Assembly (NCBI GenBank): GCA_947598155.1
Contig: CANQFC010000002.1
Coordinates: forward strand, 248,001-312,000
DNA length: 64,000 nt
From: an uncultured Clostridia bacterium
Lineage (GTDB): Bacteria; Bacillota; Clostridia; Oscillospirales; Acutalibacteraceae
Direction: 5' to 3'
Shown here: piece after piece, positions 10,811-19,724 of the stretch
How the letters are laid out: every line of letters begins with the position of its first letter
How positions within the stretch are numbered: the first letter of the stretch is position 1
Program-made: the position numbers and the translations under genes
The notes under the pieces: model-generated
The model's input: only the letters and a program-made list of their open reading frames with translations
Told to the model about the DNA's origin: nothing
Databases searched by the model: none

Positions 10811-10848
10811 TTAAAGAATTGCCCTTAGATTATTGGACAATTCTTTAA
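10811..10848 (-). repeat. 14-bp inverted repeat (stem-loop) between tig and clpP
   Basis: TTAAAGAATTGCCC / GGACAATTCTTTAA arms, with one position pairing as G-U in the transcript, around a 10-nt loop. No clear U-tract. Confidence 0.65.
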
Positions 10849-10881
10849 AAACTAAACATAATTTACTTCAAAACTGAAAAA

Positions 10882-12303
10882 TTATTCTTCGGTCTTTTTA
10901 ACCGTCTTTTTAGCGGCAGGTTTTTTTGCCGGCTTTTCAGCATTGTCCTTTTTCGCGCTGTCCTTTTTCGCGGCAGGCTTTTTTGCGGGCTTTTCGTCTT
11001 TAGCCTTTACGGATTTCTTTGCGGCCTTCTCCTCGGCAACCGCATTTTCTTTAATAAGCCCTATTGCTTTCTGCGATTTAATGTCGCCCGCGAGATTTTC
11101 AGGCGGAACAGCTTTCTTAACAGCGTCTACTTCCATATTGTAAGCTTTTGCAAGCTTTTCATACTCGGCGTCTAAATCCGATTCTGTAGCCTCAATGTTT
11201 TCAGCTTTGACAACTGCCTCAAGAGCGAGCTTTAATTTAACCTGATTTTCGGCGGGAGTCTTATAGTTTTCCAAAAGCTTATCTTTATCCATACCCGTGT
11301 ATTTAAGGTATGTATTGAGATCCAAGCCCTGCATCTGCAACCTGTAAGCAAACTCTTCAGCCATTTCCTCCGCCTCTTTTTCAATCATAACAGGAGGAAT
11401 TTCCGCCTCAATGCCGTTTGCTACCTGCTCAAGAAGATCGTTTGTAAAGGCGCTGTCGGAATCGGCCTTTTTCTTTTCCTCTAAATCGGATTTAATATGC
11501 TTTTTAAGCTCGTCAAGCGTATCAAATTCACTTACATCCTTGACAAATTCATCGTCAAGGGCGGGAAGCTCTTTGAACTTAATTTCGTGAAGCTTGATTT
11601 TGAAAACCGCGTCTTTTGACGCAAGGTCTTTTTGGTAATCTTCAGGGAAAGTAACGTTTATATCAAACTCTTCGCCGGTCTTATGGCCGATAATCTGGTC
11701 TTCAAAGCCCGGTATGAACGAACCGGAACCGATTACAAGCTCGTGATTTTCAGCTTTTCCGCCATCAAACGCAACACCGTCAACAAAGCCCTCAAAATCA
11801 ATTACAACAGTATCGCCGTTCTGAACAGGTCTGTCGTCAACGCTTATCATACGGCTGTTTTGTTCCTGCATTCTCGCAAGCTCCGCTTTAACCTCGTCTG
11901 CAGTAACTTTTACCGATGGCTTAACGGCTTTAAGACCCTTGTATTTACCGAGTTTTACATCAGGTTTAACCGTTACTTTAAATTTCATTTCAACGCCGTT
12001 TTTGCCGATTTCGGTTACGTCAAGGTCAAACGGCGCATCAACAATAGAGAGGTCTGCCTCTTTAACGGCGTCGCTTACGGCGTCGGGATAAATAATTTCA
12101 AGCGCGTCTTCATAAAAAATGCCTTCGCCGTACATTTTTTCAATAAAAGCTCTGGGGGCCTTGCCTTTTCTGAAACCTTTTACGGTGATATTCTTTCTCT
12201 GCTTGAGATAAGCTTTCTGAACTGCGGTTTCAAAAGCTTCGGCGTCGATTGAAATTTCAACCTCATAAACATTGGTTTCAACTTTGTTTGATGATTTTAA
12301 CAT
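10882..12303 (-). CDS. tig: trigger factor with Lys/Ala/Pro-rich C-terminal extension
   Basis: GFRKGKAPRAFIEKMYGEGIFYEDAL, GDTVVIDFEGFVDGVAFDGGKAENHELVIGSGSFIPGFEDQIIG. Tail KKPAAKKDSAKKDNAEKPAKKPAAKK. Confidence 0.96.
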   Translation of the reverse strand: MLKSSNKVETNVYEVEISIDAEAFETAVQKAYLKQRKNITVKGFRKGKAPRAFIEKMYGEGIFYEDALEIIYPDAVSDAVKEADLSIVDAPFDLDVTEIGKNGVEMKFKVTVKPDVKLGKYKGLKAVKPSVKVTADEVKAELARMQEQNSRMISVDDRPVQNGDTVVIDFEGFVDGVAFDGGKAENHELVIGSGSFIPGFEDQIIGHKTGEEFDINVTFPEDYQKDLASKDAVFKIKLHEIKFKELPALDDEFVKDVSEFDTLDELKKHIKSDLEEKKKADSDSAFTNDLLEQVANGIEAEIPPVMIEKEAEEMAEEFAYRLQMQGLDLNTYLKYTGMDKDKLLENYKTPAENQVKLKLALEAVVKAENIEATESDLDAEYEKLAKAYNMEVDAVKKAVPPENLAGDIKSQKAIGLIKENAVAEEKAAKKSVKAKDEKPAKKPAAKKDSAKKDNAEKPAKKPAAKKTVKKTEE

Positions 12304-12412
12304 TAACTTATTCCTCCTGAATACATTTGTATTCCATAATCCTTGGTATTATATCATAAGATATTTGAAAATACAATATTTTCCTGAAAATTCATTGCTT
12401 TGCACATCGAAA

Positions 12413-13099
12413 TTATGGTACAAAAACACATTTTGGACAAAATCCCAAATAATCTGCTGAAACAAGTCTGAAATCTATTCCGTATTTTTTGCCGTTAAAC
12501 GCATATTTTAAAGATGAGCCGTGAAGATGACCGTAATAACAGCGTTTAACACCGTATTTTTCAAGTACCGAAATTATCCGCTCGCAGTCCTTTGACGGAG
12601 ACACAGGCGGGTAATGGAGGAACAGAACCGTTTCTCCGCCAAGCTCTTTCGCGGCAATAATTGAGCGTTCAATCCGAGCGCACTCTCGAGCCATAACCTT
12701 GTCGTCATCTTCCGCGTCAAAAAACCACCCTCTGCTGCCCGCGACAGAAATATTTTCGACTCGGTACGCATTATTGTGTAAAATTTTTAATGTGTCAAAC
12801 CCGTTTTCTTTAAAAAACAATTCGGCTTTTGTCTTTGTGCTCCACCAAAAGTCGTGATTCCCCTTAACAATAATTTTATTTCCGTTTAATGAATTTAAAA
12901 ACTCAAAATCTTTATAAGATTCGTCAAGGCTCATTCCCCAGGAAATATCGCCGTTTATAACGACCGTATCATTGGGCTCTACAAGCCTTTGCCAATTATT
13001 TTTAAGGCGCTCGGTATAATCTTCCCAGCCTTCAAAAACATCCATAGATTTACCCGATGCAAATGACAAATGCGTATCACCGATAACATATAATGACAT
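12413..13099 (-). CDS. metallophosphoesterase
   Basis: GDTHLSF, VVINGDISWGM, IVKGNHDFWW, LHYPP, YYGHLHG. Confidence 0.88.
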   Translation of the reverse strand: MSLYVIGDTHLSFASGKSMDVFEGWEDYTERLKNNWQRLVEPNDTVVINGDISWGMSLDESYKDFEFLNSLNGNKIIVKGNHDFWWSTKTKAELFFKENGFDTLKILHNNAYRVENISVAGSRGWFFDAEDDDKVMARECARIERSIIAAKELGGETVLFLHYPPVSPSKDCERIISVLEKYGVKRCYYGHLHGSSLKYAFNGKKYGIDFRLVSADYLGFCPKCVFVP

Positions 13100-13163
13100 A
13101 TCAAAACTCCAATGAATAAATTTAATTTAACGGCAAAAAATAATGATGAAGGGAGGTAAAAAA

Positions 13164-13334
13164 ATGGAAACCCACAACAGAATTACTTGCGACGCGCACC
13201 ACTGCCATTACAACGACGGCAAAGACAACTGCACCGCAACAGCTATTGAAGTAGGAACTCAACAGGCGCACTGCTGCGATGAGACAAGATGCGCGACATT
13301 CAAACTCAAATCGGACTGCAAAGACTGCAAATAA
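13164..13334 (+). CDS. DUF1540-like Cys-rich small protein
   Basis: METHNRITCDAHHCHYNDGKDNCTATAIEVG...CCDETRCATFK. Strong SD GGGAGG before the 13164 ATG. Confidence 0.8.
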   Translation: METHNRITCDAHHCHYNDGKDNCTATAIEVGTQQAHCCDETRCATFKLKSDCKDCK

Positions 13335-13357
13335 GAATTGATTTAAAGCAAATATTT

Positions 13358-13393
13358 AAAATGCGGGAGCCAAAAGCACGGCTTCCGCATTTT
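13358..13393. terminator. bidirectional terminator between the DUF1540 gene and thrC
   Basis: AAAATGCGGGAGCC ... GGCTTCCGCATTTT inverted repeat. Confidence 0.8.
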
Positions 13394-13397
13394 GTAT

Positions 13398-14891
13398 TCA
13401 AATGCCGAGCATATCAAATACGACCCGTTTCATATTTTCTTTGCTGCAAACGTTTGTAAACCTCGGCGATTTGCCTTTAAGCGTTGCAAGCTGAGGCGGA
13501 ACGGGCTCTCCCGACTTTTCAAACAGTTCTTCCACCATATCAAATTCGTTTTCTGATTTAATTTTCTCTGAAATCGCGGACAAAACGCTTGCCGAGAATT
13601 TATACGGATTAGCTGTTGATGCGATTACGGCAGGAGTATTATCCCCCGTACAGGCTTTGTAATTTTTATAAACATTCAGCGCAACGGCTGTGTGAGTATC
13701 GCAAAGATAACCGTAACCGTTAAAAATTTCAAATATTGTTTGCTTGGTAGCGTTATCGTCGCAAAAGCCTGCCGCAAAGAGCGATTTTATTTTTTCAAGC
13801 ACATCGCCTGTAACGGTATATTTCCCGTCTTCGGAAAGCTGACGCATCCAATTTTTTACGGTAGCATCGTCTTCACCGCAAAGATGGAACAAAAGGCGTT
13901 CAAGGTTGCTTGAAATCAAAATGTCCATTGACGGGGAAACGGTGCAGTAAAATTCGCGATTTTTGTTATAAGTACCCGTTTTGAGAAAATCTGTCAAAAC
14001 ATTGTTGGCGTTTGAGGCGCAAACAAGAGTTTTAACGGGAACGCCCATTTCTTTAGCATAAAACGCCGCCAAAATATTGCCGAAATTACCCGTCGGAACT
14101 ACAATATTGACAGGCGAGCCGAGGCTAACGGCGCCGCTTTCAACCATATCGCAGTAAGCCGATATATAATAGACGATTTGCGGAACGAGCCGCCCCCAGT
14201 TTATTGAATTTGCCGATGAAAAAGCAAGTCCGTTTTCTCTAAATTTCTTCTCAATATCCCTATCCGTAAAAATCGCTTTTACACCGCTTTGAGCGTCGTC
14301 AAAGTTACCCTCAATGGCGCAGACTCCTACATTGCCGCCCTCCTGAGTAGTCATTTGGAGCTTTTGCATAGGGCTCACTCCGTCAACGGGATAGAACACC
14401 AAGATTTTCGTGTTCGGAACATCCTTAAAGCCCTCAAGCGCGGCTTTGCCGGTATCGCCCGAAGTTGCCACAAGAATAACTATTTCTGTATCCTTAAGCG
14501 TTTTATTTGATGCAGTTGTCAAAAGATACGGCAAAAGCTGAAGAGCCATATCCTTAAACGCGCAGGTTGGGCCTCTCCAAAGCTCAAGAATATATTCGCC
14601 GTCGGCTAATTTGTAAAGCGGAGAAACTTTGTCTGAACTGAATTTACCCTGCTTGTACGCGCCTTCAACACAATATGCAATTTCATCAGCGGTAAAATCC
14701 GTGAGGTAAAGTCCGAGGACTCTTTTTGCCCTCTCAATGTAAGAAAGAGGTATAAGCTCTTTAATAAAATCCATACTGATTTTCGGGATTTCGGTCGGGA
14801 CAAAAAGCCCGCCGTCGGGAGAAATTCCTTTTGTTATGGCCTCGGACGCCGTAACACGGACCGATTTATCCCTTGTACTTGTGTAATACAT
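13398..14891 (-). CDS. thrC: threonine synthase
   Basis: MYYTSTRDKSVRVTASEAITKGISPDGGLFVP, GPTCAFKDMALQLLP, VATSGDTGKAALEGF. Confidence 0.95.
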   Translation of the reverse strand: MYYTSTRDKSVRVTASEAITKGISPDGGLFVPTEIPKISMDFIKELIPLSYIERAKRVLGLYLTDFTADEIAYCVEGAYKQGKFSSDKVSPLYKLADGEYILELWRGPTCAFKDMALQLLPYLLTTASNKTLKDTEIVILVATSGDTGKAALEGFKDVPNTKILVFYPVDGVSPMQKLQMTTQEGGNVGVCAIEGNFDDAQSGVKAIFTDRDIEKKFRENGLAFSSANSINWGRLVPQIVYYISAYCDMVESGAVSLGSPVNIVVPTGNFGNILAAFYAKEMGVPVKTLVCASNANNVLTDFLKTGTYNKNREFYCTVSPSMDILISSNLERLLFHLCGEDDATVKNWMRQLSEDGKYTVTGDVLEKIKSLFAAGFCDDNATKQTIFEIFNGYGYLCDTHTAVALNVYKNYKACTGDNTPAVIASTANPYKFSASVLSAISEKIKSENEFDMVEELFEKSGEPVPPQLATLKGKSPRFTNVCSKENMKRVVFDMLGI

Positions 14892-14924
14892 ATATCTGCA
14901 CGCCCCTTGTGAAAAAATACAAAT

Positions 14925-15290
14925 TTAATTGCCGGTGCCGTCAAACGCCGATTCAATATGGCGTATATCCGACGGCTCATCGTCTTTAAAATATATCTCT
15001 ATAATATCAAACCGAGGCTGTCGGTTCATATCATAATGTTTAAGGAAAAGATTTGCCGATGAAATTATTTTTCTGCGTTTGCTGAAATCAACTGCGTCGG
15101 CAGGCGAAAAATAGTTGTTTTCACTTCTTGTTTTTACTTCGATAAAGCATATATACTTTCTGTCCTCTGCGATAATGTCAATTTCGCCGAATTTACATCG
15201 GTAGTTTACCGAAATAATTTTATAGCCGTGAAATCTTAGATATTGCAGAGCGGTCAACTCGCCGTAATCGCCTAAAAGACGCTTATCCAT
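14925..15290 (-). CDS. YraN/UPF0102 family endonuclease-like protein
   Basis: LGDYGELTALQYLRFHGYKIISVNYRCKFGEIDIIAEDRKYICFIEVKTR. Confidence 0.9.
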   Translation of the reverse strand: MDKRLLGDYGELTALQYLRFHGYKIISVNYRCKFGEIDIIAEDRKYICFIEVKTRSENNYFSPADAVDFSKRRKIISSANLFLKHYDMNRQPRFDIIEIYFKDDEPSDIRHIESAFDGTGN

Positions 15291-15894
15291 TTAACTCACC
15301 CGTGATTTTTTTGAGAAAAGTTCTTCTGTGAATGGGCGAAATACCGTATTTTTTAATCATTTCATAGTGAAGAGCCGTACCGTAACCCTTGTGCTTATCG
15401 AAACGGTATTCCGGGTAAAGCTCCGCCATTTTCATCATAAACCTGTCCCGTGAGACCTTGGCGATTATAGACGCCGCCGCAACGGAGATAACCTTTCCGT
15501 CGCCTTTCACGACAGTTTCTTCGGTTATACCTGTATTTGGAGCACGGTTTCCGTCAATTATAGCATAATCGGCGGGAATTGCAAGCCCCCGGACAGCTCT
15601 TTTCATTGCAAGAAATGTCGCGTTTAAAATATTTATTTCGTCAATTTCCTTCTCGTCCGCAATACCGACAGAAACGCTCAGCGCAGTGTCATTTATAATA
15701 TTGAAAAGGTCTTCCCTTTTCTTTTCGGAAAGCTTTTTAGAATCGTTAATGCCCGTAATCTCGGCCCCAATCGGAAGAATTACCGCCGCGGCGTAAACGG
15801 GGCCAGCCAAAGGCCCCCGCCCTGCTTCGTCAACACCGCACACGGCTTTAAAGCCCTTATTCATCGCCGCAATTTCAAAGCTGTAATCCATCAT
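15283..15894 (-). CDS. rnhB: ribonuclease HII
   Basis: VCGVDEAGRGPLAGPVYAAAVILP, DSKKLSEKKRE, VSRDRFMMKMA. Confidence 0.96.
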   Translation of the reverse strand: MMDYSFEIAAMNKGFKAVCGVDEAGRGPLAGPVYAAAVILPIGAEITGINDSKKLSEKKREDLFNIINDTALSVSVGIADEKEIDEINILNATFLAMKRAVRGLAIPADYAIIDGNRAPNTGITEETVVKGDGKVISVAAASIIAKVSRDRFMMKMAELYPEYRFDKHKGYGTALHYEMIKKYGISPIHRRTFLKKITGELNG

Positions 15895-16763
15895 ATGCCC
15901 TCCGGAGACTCAAGTGAAATTTTGCCGAGCCTGCCCGCACGGTATTCGTCGAGCAGCATTACCGACGTGCGTTCCGCGTCAACCTCGCCGCCGCGAATAA
16001 TATTGCCGCGTTTTCTGCCGATAAGCTCCAGCACTTCATAAGCCTGAAGATTTTCAAAATCTGATATTTTATAACGTTCGGAAAGCCTTTCGGGGTAATA
16101 TTCCGTCATAACCTCCAAAAGCCTTACTGCTAAAAGCTCAATATCAAGTATCTCATCTTTAACCGAACCGATAAACGCGAGCCTGTCCCCTACTTTCGGG
16201 TCGTCAAACTTAGGCCACAAAACGCCGGGAGTGTCAAGCAGCTCAATTCCGCTGCCTATCGCAAACCACTGATTGCGTCTTGTAACGCCGGCCTTATCGG
16301 CAACTTTTGCTTTAGCCGCGCCCGCCATTCTGTTTATAAAGGAAGATTTGCCCGTATTAGGAATTCCGACAACCATAAGGCGTAAAGGACTGCCCGACAT
16401 TCCCTTTTCCTCGTTGCTCTTTATTTTATCAGACAGGACAGCTTTTACAGCGCTTGGAAAAGATTTTAAGCCCTTGCCGCTTCGGCAGTCAACCGGAATC
16501 GCCGTAACACCGCTCTTTTTGTAATACTCAATCCATTTTTTAGTCGTATTATTATCCGCAAGGTCGCATTTATTTAATAAAACAATTCTCGGCTTGCCTG
16601 ATATAATCTCAGCAAGCTCGGGATTTGAACTGCTGTACGGTATTCTTGCGTCGATAACCTCAAGAACGCCGTCAACAAGGCGCAGGCTTTCTTTTATAAG
16701 CCTGCGTGTTTTTGCCATATGCCCCGGAAACCACTGTACCGTTTGCTTTTGACTGTCTGCCAT
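15891..16763 (-). CDS. rbgA: ribosome biogenesis GTPase RbgA/YlqF
   Basis: WFPGHMAKTRRLIKE, circularly permuted G motifs NKCDLAD ... GIPNTGKSSFINRM ... DTPGVLWPK. Confidence 0.94.
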   Translation of the reverse strand: MADSQKQTVQWFPGHMAKTRRLIKESLRLVDGVLEVIDARIPYSSSNPELAEIISGKPRIVLLNKCDLADNNTTKKWIEYYKKSGVTAIPVDCRSGKGLKSFPSAVKAVLSDKIKSNEEKGMSGSPLRLMVVGIPNTGKSSFINRMAGAAKAKVADKAGVTRRNQWFAIGSGIELLDTPGVLWPKFDDPKVGDRLAFIGSVKDEILDIELLAVRLLEVMTEYYPERLSERYKISDFENLQAYEVLELIGRKRGNIIRGGEVDAERTSVMLLDEYRAGRLGKISLESPEGI

Positions 16764-16765
16764 AT

Positions 16766-17299
16766 TTATATACCCTTTTCAAAAAAATGTGAGTCGCCGA
16801 ATCTGTAAACTACTTTGCCAACGACATAGCGGACGTCGATAAAACCTATCAACGGGTCGCGGCTGTCTGTTGAATTGTTGCGGTTATCGCCCATAACAAA
16901 GATTTGCCCTTCGGGAACGGTAAAGTTTCCCGACATCGACGGTGTAAAATACATTTTTTCGGGAAGATAAGGCTCGGTTAGCACTTTTCCGTCAACCAAA
17001 ACCCTTTTATTCTCATAGTCAAAAGTAACGGTCTGACCGCCTGTCGCAATTACTCTTTTTATTAAGACCTTGTTCAAGGCGTTCGGCTGAGAAATAACGA
17101 CAACATCCCCGTAATTTACCGTTTTGTTTACCGCTGAGATTATTACCGTGTCGCCGTTATTAAGCGTATCATTCATTGAATTGCCGTTTACGACCGATGT
17201 TTTAAATCCAAATGAAAACACAAGTATAACAGACAAAACCGCAGTCATAATAATTTCGGCGAAATCATAAATTACTCCCAAAACTTTTTTGCCGTTCAT
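16766..17299 (-). CDS. lepB: signal peptidase I (copy 1)
   Basis: VNGNSMNDTLNNGDTV, IKRVIATGGQTV, VMGDNRNNSTDSRDPLIGF. Confidence 0.92.
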   Translation of the reverse strand: MNGKKVLGVIYDFAEIIMTAVLSVILVFSFGFKTSVVNGNSMNDTLNNGDTVIISAVNKTVNYGDVVVISQPNALNKVLIKRVIATGGQTVTFDYENKRVLVDGKVLTEPYLPEKMYFTPSMSGNFTVPEGQIFVMGDNRNNSTDSRDPLIGFIDVRYVVGKVVYRFGDSHFFEKGI

Positions 17300-17877
17300 T
17301 GTACACCACCGAAACTGCCGAAGGGTAAAATTCTGAATTTCGCCACGCCGAGAATATAGTCCTCATCAATAAACCCTATATATTTTTCGCGGCTGTCGGA
17401 GGATTCATTCCTGTTATCGCCCATAACAAAGACCTTACCCTCGGGGACTTTTAAAGGATACGTCATATTTCCCATAAGCTCAGTAGGTTCGGCTATGTAA
17501 GGCTCGTCCAAAACAACGCCGTTTACCATTACCTTATGGTCAAAGAAATCTATATTTACTTCGTCCCCGCCCTTGGCGATAATTCTTTTAATAAGCGGTT
17601 TTCCCAATAAATTCGGCTGAGTAATTACAACAATGTCGCCTCTTTCTACGGTTGTATTAACCGATTTAACCGCAAGCCAGTCGCCGCTTTTAAGCGTCGG
17701 GTTCATTGAATCGCCGTTTACGCCGACAAGGCGCACAAAAAAAGCAAATATTATTAAAATAAATAAAATCGCAAACATCAGTGAATCCAGCCATTCATAA
17801 ACAAATCCCCAAAATCCGCTTTTGGAACGTTTATTTTCCTCAGAAAAACTGATTGAAAATTCTTCTTGTTTTCTCAA
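17296..17877 (-). CDS. lepB: signal peptidase I (copy 2). Start trimmed from the ORF track to TTG at 17877
   Basis: VNGDSMNPTLKSGDWL, IKRIIAKGGDEV, VMGDNRNESSDSREKYIGF. Trimmed start follows AAAGGTGA. The longer ORF would overlap whiA. Confidence 0.9.
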   Translation of the reverse strand: MRKQEEFSISFSEENKRSKSGFWGFVYEWLDSLMFAILFILIIFAFFVRLVGVNGDSMNPTLKSGDWLAVKSVNTTVERGDIVVITQPNLLGKPLIKRIIAKGGDEVNIDFFDHKVMVNGVVLDEPYIAEPTELMGNMTYPLKVPEGKVFVMGDNRNESSDSREKYIGFIDEDYILGVAKFRILPFGSFGGVQ

Positions 17878-17909
17878 AATTATCACCTTTTTCGCTGTAA
17901 ACACAGCTT

Positions 17910-18818
17910 TTATTTTATGGAATCCGCAATGTCGCAAATTTTCTTTAGCCTGTGATTTACTCCCGAGCGGGAAATTGGAACAGTCAGGTTTTCGGAAAGC
18001 TCGCGTAACGACATATCGGGGTTATCATACCTTAATTTCGCGATTTCGCGCAGTTCCTCAGGCAGTTTTGCAATGCCCACCGTAGATTTGATTTTGTTTA
18101 TCGCCTCTATCTGTTTTGAGGACGCTCCGACCGTTTTATCAAGATTGGCGCTTTCAAAATTCAGCTTTCTGTTAACGTTATTGCGCATATCCTTATACAT
18201 TTTGGCGCCCATAAATTCAAGGCTTGAATTAACGGCGCCCATAGCGGTCAAAATATCCTCAATTGCCTCACTGCCCTTAAAATATATAACGTAATTTGAG
18301 TTTCTGCGGATTATTTTAGGCTCAAAATCCATCTGAAATTCATCAAATTCGGATATAAAAAGAGCTAAATCCTTAATAAGATTTTTGTACGGCAAAACAA
18401 ACTCAAGATGATAGCGCTTGTTAGGGTCATTTACTGTTCCGCAGGATAAAAACGCGCCCCTTAAAAACGCCGATTTACAGCACTCGTCCAAAATATTTGC
18501 ATAATTTATTCTCAGCGTGCGGCTTTTAAGGTCATAACCGAAAGCAGACATAACTTTCGCTCTGTCGTCTGCGCTTTTAATTTCAACACGGTATTTTCCC
18601 GCGTTTGATTTCATCACGCTCGGAGTAACCCTGCAAGCGGCACTTATTGTATTTGAATATTTTTCGGCAATTTGCCTGTGCTCTGTTAAAATTGAAATAT
18701 CTCTGTAAGAAAAGCCTCGTGAGCAAAGCAAAAAACCGTAACAAAAGGCGTGCAGGCAACAGCTCTTTTCAATTTCAACGGAAAGCAATTCATTTTTCAC
18801 ATCTGATGAAAACGACAT
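17910..18818 (-). CDS. whiA: WhiA family DNA-binding protein
   Basis: MSFSSDVKNELLSVE, FLRGAFLSCGTVNDPNKRYHLEF, LRELSENLTVPISRSGVNHRLKKI. Confidence 0.95.
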   Translation of the reverse strand: MSFSSDVKNELLSVEIEKSCCLHAFCYGFLLCSRGFSYRDISILTEHRQIAEKYSNTISAACRVTPSVMKSNAGKYRVEIKSADDRAKVMSAFGYDLKSRTLRINYANILDECCKSAFLRGAFLSCGTVNDPNKRYHLEFVLPYKNLIKDLALFISEFDEFQMDFEPKIIRRNSNYVIYFKGSEAIEDILTAMGAVNSSLEFMGAKMYKDMRNNVNRKLNFESANLDKTVGASSKQIEAINKIKSTVGIAKLPEELREIAKLRYDNPDMSLRELSENLTVPISRSGVNHRLKKICDIADSIK

Positions 18819-18823
18819 AAGCT

Positions 18824-19684
18824 TTACCTGTTTATGTCACGGTGGTAAACCGAGGCACTATACCCTTTTTCTTTGATTTTTTCGCCTAAAATTTCAGCGA
18901 AAACAACCGAACGGTGCTTTCCGCCCGTACAGCCGACAGATACGGTCAACTGGCTTTTACCCTCCGTTCTGTAAAGCGGAAGAAGGTAATTCATTAAATC
19001 CTGAAGTTTAGGTACAAGACCGCGCGACTGGTCAAATTTCATAATATAATCCCGAACTTCCGGCTCAAGCCCCGTATGGTTTTTTAATTCCGGTATATAA
19101 AAGGGATTCGGCAAACATCTTACGTCAAAAACGAGGTCGGAATCCGTCGGAATACCGTATTTAAAGCCAAATGAGACAACGTTTATTTTTATTGAGTCGG
19201 TAATATTGTCAAGGAAAAGCTCGCAAACGCGCTCTTTAAAAAGCGAATTTGTCATAAGCGATGTGTCAATTACAAAATCAGAGATATTGCGGGCTTTTTT
19301 GAGCATTTCACGCTCGTTTTTAATTATTTCCAGCAGTTCTTTCGGGTTATTGCTGTTTTGAAGCGGATGCTTACGCCTTGTTTCCTGATAACGCCTTACC
19401 AAAACATCGTTATCGGCGTCAATAAACAGTATTTTATAATCAATTTGCATTGATTTAAGCTCTTCAAGCGCGTTGAAAAGGCTTGAAAATGAATCGCCGA
19501 GACGAATGTCGGCGCCAAAAGCTATTTTTTCCCTTACTTCGGTTGAATCCATAAGAATTTTAACAAAAGTGGGAATAAGCTGAGGGGTCATATTATCAAC
19601 GCAAAAGAAGCCTATATCCTCTAATGTGTCAATAGCACGGGATTTACCTGCGCCCGACATACCCGTTACAATGACAAGCTGCAT
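18824..19684 (-). CDS. rapZ: RNase adapter RapZ
   Basis: VTGMSGAGKSRAIDTLEDIGFFCVDN, VGCTGGKHRSVVFAE. Confidence 0.96.
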   Translation of the reverse strand: MQLVIVTGMSGAGKSRAIDTLEDIGFFCVDNMTPQLIPTFVKILMDSTEVREKIAFGADIRLGDSFSSLFNALEELKSMQIDYKILFIDADNDVLVRRYQETRRKHPLQNSNNPKELLEIIKNEREMLKKARNISDFVIDTSLMTNSLFKERVCELFLDNITDSIKINVVSFGFKYGIPTDSDLVFDVRCLPNPFYIPELKNHTGLEPEVRDYIMKFDQSRGLVPKLQDLMNYLLPLYRTEGKSQLTVSVGCTGGKHRSVVFAEILGEKIKEKGYSASVYHRDINR

Positions 19685-19724
19685 AATCCTTTCCTTTCTT
19701 TTTTTACATCTTTACATCTTTTAA

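Noticed and set aside
10900-11030. Repeats in the tig 3' end considered as a CRISPR-like or VNTR array
   Set aside because: Repeats are in-frame coding for the Lys/Ala tail, irregular, and have no spacer structure.
11632-12252. 206-aa plus-strand ORF opposite tig
   Set aside because: Lies entirely within the trigger factor coding region on the other strand; composition of a shadow ORF.
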